Positions 7,601 through 13,126 of a stretch of 13,867 nt of DNA are shown here, one piece after another. The notes under the pieces are model-generated. The model saw only the letters and a program-made list of their open reading frames with translations, ran no database searches and was not told where the DNA came from. Position 1 is the first letter of the stretch; the number at the start of each line of letters is the position of its first letter. Origin of the DNA: Pirellulales bacterium (GTDB lineage: Bacteria > Planctomycetota > Planctomycetia > Pirellulales > JALHLM01); assembly GCA_022844585.1 (NCBI GenBank), contig JALHLM010000100.1:1-13867 (forward strand). Direction: 5' to 3'. The translations under genes and the position numbers were made by a program.

Positions 7601-8765
7601 CCTTAATCGCGGCGGCATCGGCGCTGGTCGGATCCATCGCCAAGGCCCGTTCGGCGAGTTGTTCGCCTTGATCCAAGCTGCCGGTCGCCACGGCCTGCTG
7701 CGCCAAGCGCACGAAGCTGTGAGCGTCTTGTTGCGACATCACCTGCATTTCGCGCAGCCCCGCCAGGCCCACCGTCGGCAGGCTCATGCCAGCGTCGGCC
7801 GAAGCGTTCGCGACAAGCGGCTCCAAATAAGCATGATCTTCATGTGCGGCCGTCACCGGCAGGTCCCAGTTCAACGGACCGCTCACGGTGTCCGCTTCCA
7901 CATGCGCGGTAGTGCCAGCAATCGTGCCGCGGCCGATCAGGATCGTTTCGCGGTCGTTGCGCAACGGTGGGATTTGGCTGGGAAATACTTCGGTCACGCC
8001 ACCCGGAACTTTCGCGCTATGCACCCAAGTCACAGCGCCGTCGGCGCTGTTGGCCAGGAAAGCGCCGGCTTCCGCGGCGCGGGTGGTTTCTTGATCGATG
8101 GCGAGATTGCCGCCGGTGTGATTGGCCAGCGCGGCCAAAAGTCGATTGTCGGTGTCCGGACCAATCGCAAAGCTCGTCACCGGCACACGTGCCGCGGTCA
8201 GCATCGCGATCGTTTGGCTCCACTCTTCGCCGTCCAGCAGATTCACCACACTCTTGCCGTCGCCGATATAAATCGCGGCCCGCGCGTTATCGCTCTGCGC
8301 GTCGAAGCGATCCACAACCGCCGACAACATGCTCGGCATGTCGGTGGAACCGAGCGGCGTCCGCGCGCGAATCATGTCGATCGCCGCCAGCGCGTCCTGC
8401 GCGGACACAAAGCCGGCGGTGAGATCCGTGGTTTCCACGTCGGCCGCCAACACGCGCACGCGATCCTGCGCGCCCAACGATTTCAACAGCGCCGCCGCCG
8501 TCTCGATCGACTTGTCGCGAAATTCGCCAGTCTGGCTGGCGGAGGTGTCAATCACGACGACCACGTCATGCGCCTTCGCTGCCGCGCCCTTCGTCGGCGG
8601 CAGGCTCAGCATGAAGTAGCCTTCGCCCGCGGCGTTCTGGTACTGCTCGACTCGCGCGGCCTCTTCGCGCGAATCCGCGGCAAACAACGTTGACGGCCCG
8701 ATGAGCGTCATCGCCCAAGCGGCCATGGCCCCCCGGGCCAACCATCCACGACGTGCTCTTGACAT
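4647..8765 (-). CDS. Exported multidomain vWA / STN-like / DUF2135-like protein
   Basis: A 1372-residue protein with a signal peptide (MSRARRGWLARGAMAAWAMT, ending near LFAAD). In order: a vWA domain (about 66-235) with metal-site residues Asp73, Ser75 and Ser77 in DTSAS; helical repeat-like segment (350-395); a long charged, probably coiled-coil region (440-560); a secretin/TonB short N-terminal (STN)-like domain (about 670-752, with ESPLSDVITYIKERHKIPI and LLITTPEEV); a poly-Gly linker (778-821); a TPR-like helical region (about 880-1050); a YfaP/DUF2135-like domain (about 1088-1190, VSWTGDADLDLVVEEPTHT); a short beta domain (about 1285-1335); and a Gly-rich tail. No secretin barrel is present. 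The ATG at 8763-8765 has GGGAG ten bases upstream (8776-8780) and puts the signal peptide first; a TTG at 8804 would add 13 residues. A periplasmic or surface scaffold role is inference. Confidence 0.9.
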   Translation of the reverse strand: MSRARRGWLARGAMAAWAMTLIGPSTLFAADSREEAARVEQYQNAAGEGYFMLSLPPTKGAAAKAHDVVVVIDTSASQTGEFRDKSIETAAALLKSLGAQDRVRVLAADVETTDLTAGFVSAQDALAAIDMIRARTPLGSTDMPSMLSAVVDRFDAQSDNARAAIYIGDGKSVVNLLDGEEWSQTIAMLTAARVPVTSFAIGPDTDNRLLAALANHTGGNLAIDQETTRAAEAGAFLANSADGAVTWVHSAKVPGGVTEVFPSQIPPLRNDRETILIGRGTIAGTTAHVEADTVSGPLNWDLPVTAAHEDHAYLEPLVANASADAGMSLPTVGLAGLREMQVMSQQDAHSFVRLAQQAVATGSLDQGEQLAERALAMDPTSADAAAIKEEVGAIRQRGPEARPRELRLTNFQMDEAAAPAEVIPAPAPGDRFAEDGSFAEQVATDRKVMEQYMRNMVRNSIDQARRLMSQDPEASISALKLLMEDVSRALDLEADVRGQLQDQVEAALRTAEGRLQEKISRDVSRQAYEAAQRDRQLALQSIQLEENKLTELISRFDALMDERRYGDAAVVGDAARRTDPDVPVTQAASLTGEFARYYHEAIELRRQHDQMTLAALESVNVSAVPYDDQEPIIYPDADVWLRLTKAREKYKEVDLASNSPSEERIFSALNEETSLQFTESPLSDVITYIKERHKIPIQLDTAALDTAGVTTDSPVTIDVEGISLKSAMRLMLKSIELTYTVRDEVLLITTPEEVDSALVTKVYPVADLVVPIQNVQIGGAGGGLGGGGGGLGGGGGGGGFGGGGQGGGGGGFGGGGGGGGFFNVRPDMLKKPFRAFAVKDELRLKKGKSPEKAAPAEKVAPAPVETAVESEAPAQPAAEVPAGPIELTIAEGQNVAQAWNEYLAKHTADPAAIRQTIRAKMRKHQFAEVIAVIEAALRNQQTQPWMYEALALAMQAEGKPEQEIERALLSAADFATGSGELMHLAKYLERAGFGPRALAMYKQVSRLEPLQPEPFVLGLKLAQRLSDMEGIKWSTTGILSQAWPAEQQEIWDMARRSAKSALSQLESDDRTEELSAFEKQLNDALVRDTVVIVSWTGDADLDLVVEEPTHTQCSFRNPRTAGGGVMLGDALRRGDQKEEAKLQEVYVCPRGFAGEYKVVLQRVWGKLAGGKATVEVYKHYGSADVKYETRQIEVADQPVMVVFELEKGRRQELLEDVQLAGAVAGQLEVGRHILAQQLAMVNDPNLARNLIANRVLQGGTLSGQGGDGTGGGNGNGGNVPFFARGAVGYQPVIVVIPQGATMISTAVISADRRYVRVSSAPIFTQITQVQTFNFASGASGMSPVPGGGGAGGGAGGGTGGGGGFGGGGGGGF
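4650..4733 (-). repeat. Glycine-codon low-complexity tail
   Basis: The last 28 codons of the large vWA protein are nearly all glycine (GGN), broken by a few Ala, Thr and Phe codons, and end in Phe just before the stop. The DNA is a degenerate trinucleotide repeat. It resembles the tract at 6303-6434 in the same gene. Confidence 0.85.
6303..6434 (-). repeat. Glycine-codon tract inside the large vWA gene
   Basis: About 44 codons encode runs of Gly interrupted by Leu, Phe or Gln (units such as GGGGFGGGG). The tract sits directly after the STN-like domain and before the TPR-like half, so it probably serves as a flexible linker. Degenerate GGN repeats of this kind can change length by slippage or mis-assemble. 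Confidence 0.88.
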
Positions 8766-8899
8766 AGGGTTCCGACTCCCAAACGAAATATGCGCAGGCG
8801 CCAAATGCCGCCGTGTTCCGCAGCGGCGGCCAAAATGACGTGTCGCGGCGCTGACAAAGCGGCCCAGGCCGCCGTCAAGGCGTTGCCACGAATACGCTT

Positions 8900-8929
8900 A
8901 TTCTATTCCGTTGCAAGTCCGGATCGCAA
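8900..8929 (-). promoter_or_regulatory. Candidate sigma-70-type promoter of the large vWA gene
   Basis: On the minus strand TTGCGA (8924-8929) and TAGAAT (8900-8905, five of six matches to TATAAT) are 18 bases apart, in a locally AT-rich stretch preceded by a T run. The leader to the ATG at 8765 would be about 130 bases. This is consensus matching only. Confidence 0.35.
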
Positions 8930-8984
8930 GAAAAAACCGTTGCTTTCCCGCGCGGTTTCGCTAACCACCCCATCCACCCACCAC

Positions 8985-9008
8985 AAAACCGGGGGGATCG
9001 CCCCCCGG
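8985..9008 (-). terminator. Terminator-like hairpin
   Basis: A perfect 8-bp GC stem (8989-8996 with 9001-9008) with a four-base loop is followed, on the minus strand, by TTTT (8985-8988). It could end transcription from the exported orphan gene at 9260-10051, about 250 bases upstream of it, before the vWA promoter. The T run is short. Confidence 0.45.
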
Positions 9009-9026
9009 ACCACTGCTGGCATCACG

Positions 9027-9214
9027 GAGCGGCCCGCGAAACACGCGAAACACGCAAAAGGGAGCGGAGCCAAATGTAGGCACCTTTTCCAACCACGGAT
9101 TACACGTTCGGTTCCGTCAATAACATCATTGGCAAAAGTCCCGCTGAGACCTCAATGAGTGTGTCCGATTGATCCAAGGATTTTTGCGTGTTTCGCGTGT
9201 TTCGCGGGCCGCTC
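9027..9214. repeat. Perfect 33-bp inverted repeat built of 9-nt units
   Basis: The arms at 9027-9059 and 9182-9214 are exactly complementary over 33 bases, and the next base on either side breaks the match. The spacer is 122 bases. Each arm begins with GAGCGGCCC, followed by two copies of GCGAAACAC and a final GCAAAA. No transposase and no clear target-site duplication is visible. The spacer includes AACCACGGATTACACG (9092-9107), which from memory resembles another intergenic repeat family of planctomycetes and related phyla. Confidence 0.9.
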
Positions 9215-9259
9215 TGATTGCCTGAGAAAGACGCCTTCCGGGCAGATCGACCCTCCGGT

Positions 9260-10051
9260 CTACAAACCCAAGTGCCCGAACGGCTCCATGCACGGCTGCG
9301 GCAGCCAGGACTGCCGAGCCGTCGGCGGCAGGTCGAGTACGGGCTGCTGCGGCTCCGCCGCCACGCGCTCCAGCGCCGCTGCCGCACCCAGGAATTGCCG
9401 ACCGACCGCTCCCAACACCCCGCTCATCTGCCCGGCCACGGTGCGGACCGCAACTTCGGCCCCCACGCGCGTTCCAGAACTCGCTGTTGCGGCGGGACCA
9501 TCACTGAGTTGCGAATGGCGAGCCACTTCCCACATCGCCGCGCTCAATTGCTCACAAGAAAGCGGGGCGAACGCCCGAATCGAGACCAGATTCGCGACCG
9601 CGTCGAAGGCTGCCGATACTGAGGCCGTCGCGGGTTGCGCGGAGAGCTCATCCTCCCAGTCGGTTGGTCCGCAGGCAGCGCCGGCTTGCCAGTCGTAGGG
9701 CAGTGGCTGGGCGGCCACACGATCCGTCGCCAACGTTTCATCAGCAGGCTGATCGGGGCTCGCGTCACATGTCGACAGCAGGTCGCTCAGCGGGCCCAGG
9801 TACAATCCGCCATTCCCGGCGGCTGGATCGGCTTCGGCGAACTCGTCGCCGGCAGCATCCATGGCGTCAGCGCGGTAATCGCGAAAGTCGCAGTGCCACG
9901 CCACATTGCCCGCCGACACGAGCGCCGAGCAAGGCCCCTCGCCGGACCAGGGCATCAGTGCTAGCGCCGACAAGGGCGCGCAACCAAACGCCGCGGCAAG
10001 GCAGGCGAGCGCCGTACGGCGCAATAGTCGTGGCCGCAAGAAGACCAACAT
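9260..10051 (-). CDS. Exported hypothetical protein, lysine-free and Ala-rich
   Basis: A 263-residue protein I cannot assign to a family. The N-terminus (MLVFLRPRLLRRTALACLAA, then AFGCAPLSALA) is an arginine-rich signal peptide with likely cleavage near residue 31. The mature part is rich in Ala, Ser and Asp/Glu, contains no lysine at all, and has six cysteines (in GPCSA, WHCDF, STCDA, AACGP, LSCEQ, QPCME), which could form disulfides outside the cytoplasm. No transmembrane helix follows the signal peptide. The start at 10049-10051 is firm, because GGAGG lies seven bases upstream (10059-10063); an ATG at 10123 would add 24 residues and bury the signal peptide. It stands alone, divergent from the protease gene. 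A function cannot be proposed. Confidence 0.72.
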   Translation of the reverse strand: MLVFLRPRLLRRTALACLAAAFGCAPLSALALMPWSGEGPCSALVSAGNVAWHCDFRDYRADAMDAAGDEFAEADPAAGNGGLYLGPLSDLLSTCDASPDQPADETLATDRVAAQPLPYDWQAGAACGPTDWEDELSAQPATASVSAAFDAVANLVSIRAFAPLSCEQLSAAMWEVARHSQLSDGPAATASSGTRVGAEVAVRTVAGQMSGVLGAVGRQFLGAAAALERVAAEPQQPVLDLPPTARQSWLPQPCMEPFGHLGL

Positions 10052-10058
10052 CGAGCTT

Positions 10059-10063
10059 CCTCC
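10059..10063 (-). promoter_or_regulatory. Shine-Dalgarno GGAGG deciding the orphan gene start
   Basis: On the minus strand GGAGG is followed by seven bases and then the ATG at 10049-10051. This is the best ribosome binding site in the window and the main reason for choosing the 263-residue form. Confidence 0.75.
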
Positions 10064-10323
10064 CCAAGGACCGTGTAGAGGGATTCGGTCAGCCGTCGCC
10101 GCGAGGAACCCGCTCGCGGTCATAGACGAAGTGAACGCTATCGGTATCGGAGCCCGTTGATGAATCCCATGAAGGGACCCTTAGCGAATGCGTGCTACGG
10201 GTAATCTTGCGCGGTTCAACGGACAGCGAAAGCCTCGCGGTCTTGCGGAAGATTGCGGCAGGAATGATCTCGTCCAACAATGCGGTCGTGCGGTATTTTA
10301 GGAAGAGTGCGAGGACAGTGTGA

Positions 10324-10398
10324 AGTTTGAAGTGTTCAGTTTTCAGTGAGGACGCCGATCCGAAACACTGAAAACTGAACACTGAAAACTTCAAACTC
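10324..10398. repeat. Heptamer-built inverted repeat upstream of the protease gene (pair A)
   Basis: Left arm 10324-10348 and right arm 10366-10398 are inverted copies separated by 17 bases. Read from the right arm, the sequence is a run of heptamers: ACTGAAA, ACTGAAC, ACTGAAA, ACTTCAA, then ACTC. The left arm (complement) has the same units but lacks exactly one ACTGAAA heptamer. The repeat ends 34 bases before the protease ATG, so if transcribed it would form a hairpin in the leader of that mRNA, or it may end readthrough. Confidence 0.9.
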
Positions 10399-10432
10399 CC
10401 CAGCAAATCGCTCATCACCAAACGGTGAACTC

Positions 10433-11599
10433 ATGACGCGCAACACCATCTTCCTCTGTCTCATTTCCGCCGCGCTCGGAGCCGGCGTCTCGATCCTTTA
10501 TCTCGAAGTGCCGCGCACGCGCGTCGCCATGGCGCAACAAACCGAGCCGCGATTGCGTTTGCCTACTGCGCCCGAGGCTCAAGTTACGGACGAGCGCGTG
10601 CCGCTGGATGAATTGTCGCCGGACGAGCGTGTGAATGTCTCGGTTTACGAGAACGTGAACCGCAGCGTCGTCAATATCAGCACCGTCGCCACGCGGCCGA
10701 GCGCATTTATGTTGCTCGAATACGAATCAGAAGGTGCCGGCTCGGGCTCCGTGCTGGACAAAGAAGGCCACATCCTGACCAACTTCCACGTCGTCGAAGG
10801 CGCACGCGACATCCAGGTCACGCTCTATGACGGCAAATCGTACGAGGCGACGCCAGTCGGCGGCGACGCCAACAGTGACGTCGCGGTGATCAAGATTGAC
10901 GCCCCGCCGGAGACGCTGTTCCCCGTCAAATTCGCCGATTCCAGCCGCCTGCGCGTGGGGCAACGCGTATTCGCCCTGGGCAATCCTTTCGGATTGGAAC
11001 GAACGCTCACGATCGGCATCATTTCCAGCTTGGACCGCACGTTGCCGACGCGCAATAATCGCACCGTCAAGTCGGTAATTCAGACCGACGCCGCGATCAA
11101 CCCCGGCAACTCCGGCGGCCCGTTGCTGGACAGCAAAAGCCGGATCATCGGCATGAACACCGCCATCGCCAGCCGCACCGGCCAGAGCGCCGGCGTCGGC
11201 TTCGCCATTCCCGCGAACATGATCAGTCGCGTCGTGCGACAACTGATCGAAGACGGCCGCGTGATTCGCCCCGAAACCGGCATCGCCCTCGTCTCGCGCA
11301 CCGAGCGCGGCCTGCGCATCGCAGCGCTTGCCCCCGACGGCCCAGCCGAGCGCGCCGGCCTCCGTGGTCCCAAACTCATCCGCGAGCGCAAGCGCCAAGG
11401 ACCATTCGTCTACGAATACCAAACCGTCGACCGCAGCGCCGCCGACCTCATCGTCGCCGTCGACGACCAGGCCATCTCCACCGCCGACGACCTACTCACC
11501 ATCGTCGAAAGCAAACGCCCCGGAGAACGCGTCAAAATCACGGTCCTCCGCGAGGGAGCGAAAGTCGACGTGCCGCTGGTGCTGGGCGAAAGTGAGTAG
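10433..11599 (+). CDS. HtrA/Deg-family periplasmic serine protease with one PDZ domain
   Basis: A 388-residue trypsin-like protease of the DegP/DegS/HhoA group (peptidase family S1C), which degrades or processes misfolded envelope proteins. Residues 5-24 form a signal peptide or membrane anchor. The catalytic triad is complete: His119 in TNFHVV, Asp149 in NSDVAV and Ser227 in NPGNSGGPL. The protease domain covers about 70-270 and one PDZ domain about 280-385. The PDZ has an insertion of about 20 charged and aromatic residues (310-333, RKRQGPFVYEYQ) before DLIVAVDDQ. The single PDZ and short N-terminus are closer to DegS or cyanobacterial HhoA than to two-PDZ DegP. The ATG at 10433 has GGTGA at 10424-10428, only four bases away, so the ribosome binding site is weak. 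The gene is monocistronic and flanked on both sides by related heptamer inverted repeats. Confidence 0.95.
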   Translation: MTRNTIFLCLISAALGAGVSILYLEVPRTRVAMAQQTEPRLRLPTAPEAQVTDERVPLDELSPDERVNVSVYENVNRSVVNISTVATRPSAFMLLEYESEGAGSGSVLDKEGHILTNFHVVEGARDIQVTLYDGKSYEATPVGGDANSDVAVIKIDAPPETLFPVKFADSSRLRVGQRVFALGNPFGLERTLTIGIISSLDRTLPTRNNRTVKSVIQTDAAINPGNSGGPLLDSKSRIIGMNTAIASRTGQSAGVGFAIPANMISRVVRQLIEDGRVIRPETGIALVSRTERGLRIAALAPDGPAERAGLRGPKLIRERKRQGPFVYEYQTVDRSAADLIVAVDDQAISTADDLLTIVESKRPGERVKITVLREGAKVDVPLVLGESE

Positions 11600-11606
11600 G
11601 GAAATG

Positions 11607-11816
11607 GAGTTTGAAGTTTTCAGTGTTCCGTTTTCAGTGTTTCTGTTGCAGCGATTCAATAGATGAAGATTTCTCCCCACGGAAAACCGAAAACGCGTTG
11701 TGTCACGGTCTCCCGACCGTGACACCGGCCCGACCGAAGGTCTCCCATTCCGGACACGACCATGATCGCAACGACGATTTCCCCACTGAAAACCGAACAC
11801 TGAAAACTTCAAACTC
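11607..11816. repeat. Heptamer-built inverted repeat downstream of the protease gene (pair B)
   Basis: Arms at 11607-11639 and 11784-11816 are complementary at 32 of 33 positions and share the unit order of the right arm of pair A (ACTGAAA, AC[GC]GAAC, ACTGAAA, ACTTCAA, ACTC). A degenerate partial copy lies at 11678-11694 (15 of 17 matches to the start of the right arm). The pair fills the 222-base gap between two convergent genes, starting 8 bases after the protease stop and ending 6 bases before the vWA stop, so a two-way terminator role is plausible. Confidence 0.9.
11700..11725. repeat. Perfect hairpin between the arms of pair B
   Basis: GTGTCACGGTC (11700-11710) and its exact complement (11715-11725) enclose a TCCC loop. 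A degenerate second unit with GGTCTCCC follows at 11739-11746. No T run follows on either strand, so it is not a standard intrinsic terminator by itself. It resembles the GC-rich palindromes at 4365-4384 in style. Confidence 0.8.
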
Positions 11817-11821
11817 TCCCA

Positions 11822-12811
11822 CTACTCCCCCAACCGCGTCACATCCACATACTGATACTGCCCCCCATTCTGCCCAGCGAGCATCACAATAAAATTTTGC
11901 TCGCCGCCTACCTTCGGGCCGTGGCCGAACTCGATCGTATGAATCGTCGTCCGGTCGTCGTTCAGGCGACTAATGCGCAAGAGTTGGTCTTTCGTGAGCG
12001 CCGGCTCATCGGCGTCGGTGAGGAAGAAGATCACATCCGGATGCATCCGTAGCGCCGCCGCGAGGGCCTCTTCGTGCCTCGTCGCGCCGCCGGCCGTGAT
12101 CCGCGCCAGGAAATCCCGTGCGAGCGACTTGTTGTCGTCGGTGGCCAGCACCAACCGCCCCGGCTGCGCCGCCAACTGCATCATTGTGGGCGATTCGTTG
12201 TAAAAAATAATCTGAAATTGGTGCAGATCGCCGAGGCGATCCAAGCTCCGCAGCAACTCGGCCTTCGCGGCCTGCAACAGATTGCCGCCCGGCCCGCCCA
12301 TACTGCCGGAGCGATCGAACACGTAAGTGAAGCGATTCCCGACCGCGCTTAGTCCAAACACCTCCGTCCGCGCCCCGTCCGCACCAAAGGAACCGAGCCG
12401 CCCAGAGCCCCGCTCCATATCGGCAGCGGAAGTCGACGTGGCGGCGGCAGTGTTGGCGCCAATCGCGCCGCGCGGCGCCGGTAGCAACTCGCTCGGATCG
12501 ATCGGCGGCCGCTCAGAAATGACGTCGCTGACCGTCTCGCCGGCAGCGGCCGCGGCGATCTCGTCATCAGCGGCCCCCGTCGATGATCCTTCGCTCCCGC
12601 TGGGACGAGGCGCCAACACGATGCCGACCTCGCGCCCGGGCTCTTCAATCCCCTGCGGCGACTTGCCACCGGTCAGCCAGACGGCCGCGATCAAAAACGC
12701 GGCGTGCAGCACGCTCGAAACCAACCAACTCGGCCAACTGGGACGCAATTCCTGCCAGGCGGCAGCTAGCCGGAGCGAGTTGCGGGGCTGTGAAGTGGGT
12801 GGCGTGATCAT
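11822..12811 (-). CDS. Membrane-anchored vWA domain protein
   Basis: A 329-residue protein with one membrane helix at about 29-47 (LVSSVLHAAFLIAAVWLTGG) after a short cytoplasmic N-terminus, then a low-complexity Ala/Ser/Pro linker (about 50-150) and a vWA domain (about 155-325) facing the periplasm. The metal-ion site is complete in appearance: DRSGSM (Asp166, Ser168, Ser170), Thr244 in GGATR, and Asp266/Asp268 in LTDADEP. This N-terminal-helix plus vWA form is common in planctomycetes; its ligands are unknown. The ATG at 12809-12811 has no clear ribosome binding site. It converges with the protease gene and diverges from the PEP-CTERM gene, so it appears monocistronic. A scaffold or protein-binding role is inferred only from the fold. 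Confidence 0.9.
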   Translation of the reverse strand: MITPPTSQPRNSLRLAAAWQELRPSWPSWLVSSVLHAAFLIAAVWLTGGKSPQGIEEPGREVGIVLAPRPSGSEGSSTGAADDEIAAAAAGETVSDVISERPPIDPSELLPAPRGAIGANTAAATSTSAADMERGSGRLGSFGADGARTEVFGLSAVGNRFTYVFDRSGSMGGPGGNLLQAAKAELLRSLDRLGDLHQFQIIFYNESPTMMQLAAQPGRLVLATDDNKSLARDFLARITAGGATRHEEALAAALRMHPDVIFFLTDADEPALTKDQLLRISRLNDDRTTIHTIEFGHGPKVGGEQNFIVMLAGQNGGQYQYVDVTRLGE

Positions 12812-13126
12812 TCTCGGGCCGCCATTTCAATGCGACGCTGGGCCGGCTAGTCCCAGTATGACGCAGCCCGCCTCGCCGGCCCAGCCTGTCGGAAATGTCG
12901 TGTCCGGAACTCCCATCTAAATTGCCCTCGCGCCCCAAATTCCTTGACGGCTGGCTTGAGCCTGATTACACCTAGAAGCTGGGCATTTCGGGAAAACCTC
13001 GCTAAGTGTGCCAGATGCGCACATGTTGCGGGGTGAAACGGCGGTTTGTCGGTCCCGGTTGCCCAAGGGCGTCGCGATATTTCCCCCGCGCCTTGCTTCT
13101 CGTCCACGACATCAGGTTCGGCCATC
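12812..13126. other. Divergent intergenic region between the vWA and PEP-CTERM genes
   Basis: A 315-base region. It holds a candidate plus-strand promoter (12944-12972). I found no convincing minus-strand promoter for the vWA gene and no gene on either strand. Confidence 0.6.
12944..12972 (+). promoter_or_regulatory. Candidate promoter of the PEP-CTERM gene
   Basis: TTGACG (12944-12949, five of six matches to the -35 consensus) is followed after 17 bases by TACACC (12967-12972), a weak -10. The spacer contains a short inverted repeat, GGCT-TG-AGCC (12953-12962). The leader would be about 150 bases. No sigma-54 (GG-N10-GC) element was found. Confidence 0.35.

Larger units (their letters stand above)
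8766..9259. other. Non-coding region between the exported orphan gene and the vWA gene
   Basis: A 494-base gap. It holds, in the minus-strand reading direction, a long inverted repeat (9027-9214), a terminator-like hairpin (8985-9008), a candidate promoter (8900-8929) and a GC-rich leader. The leader contains a hairpin with 7-bp arms (8807-8813 and 8824-8830). Frames on the plus strand (8790-9158) translate to low-complexity text repeating AKH, produced by the repeat arm, so I do not accept them as genes. Confidence 0.7.
10052..10432. other. Divergent intergenic region between the orphan gene and the protease gene
   Basis: This 381-base region must carry promoters in both directions. I see no convincing -35/-10 pair for either gene; TATTTT at 10294-10299 is the only -10-like element on the plus strand and lacks a partner. 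The region holds the orphan gene's ribosome binding site (10059-10063), a perfect hairpin with 7-bp arms (10099-10105 and 10113-10119) in its leader, and a heptamer inverted repeat (10324-10398) next to the protease start. Confidence 0.6.

Noticed and set aside
5643..8693. Plus-strand open frame of 1016 codons antisense to the large vWA gene
   Set aside because: It is a shadow: rich in Arg, His and Gln with no recognisable domain, while the opposite strand encodes clear domains, a signal peptide, a ribosome binding site and a terminator.
8766..8804. TTG start adding 13 residues to the large vWA protein
   Set aside because: It would place extra residues before a normal signal peptide; the ATG at 8765 has GGGAG upstream.
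8790..9158. Plus-strand frame of 122 codons with AKHAKHAKG text
   Set aside because: The repeated text comes from the 9-nt repeat arm. The rest has no protein-like features and overlaps promoter and terminator candidates.
9027..9214. Insertion sequence or complete transposon
   Set aside because: There is an inverted repeat but no transposase frame in the 122-base interior and no clear target-site duplication.
9159..9698. Plus-strand frame with FACFACFAG near its start
   Set aside because: Again produced by the repeat arm and then antisense to the exported orphan gene.
10321..10400. CRISPR array
   Set aside because: Units are 7 nt without unique spacers, in inverted orientation, and no cas genes are present.
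11607..11816. Standard rho-independent terminator
   Set aside because: The arms are far apart and not followed by a T run on either strand, so I list it as an inverted repeat with a possible terminator role.
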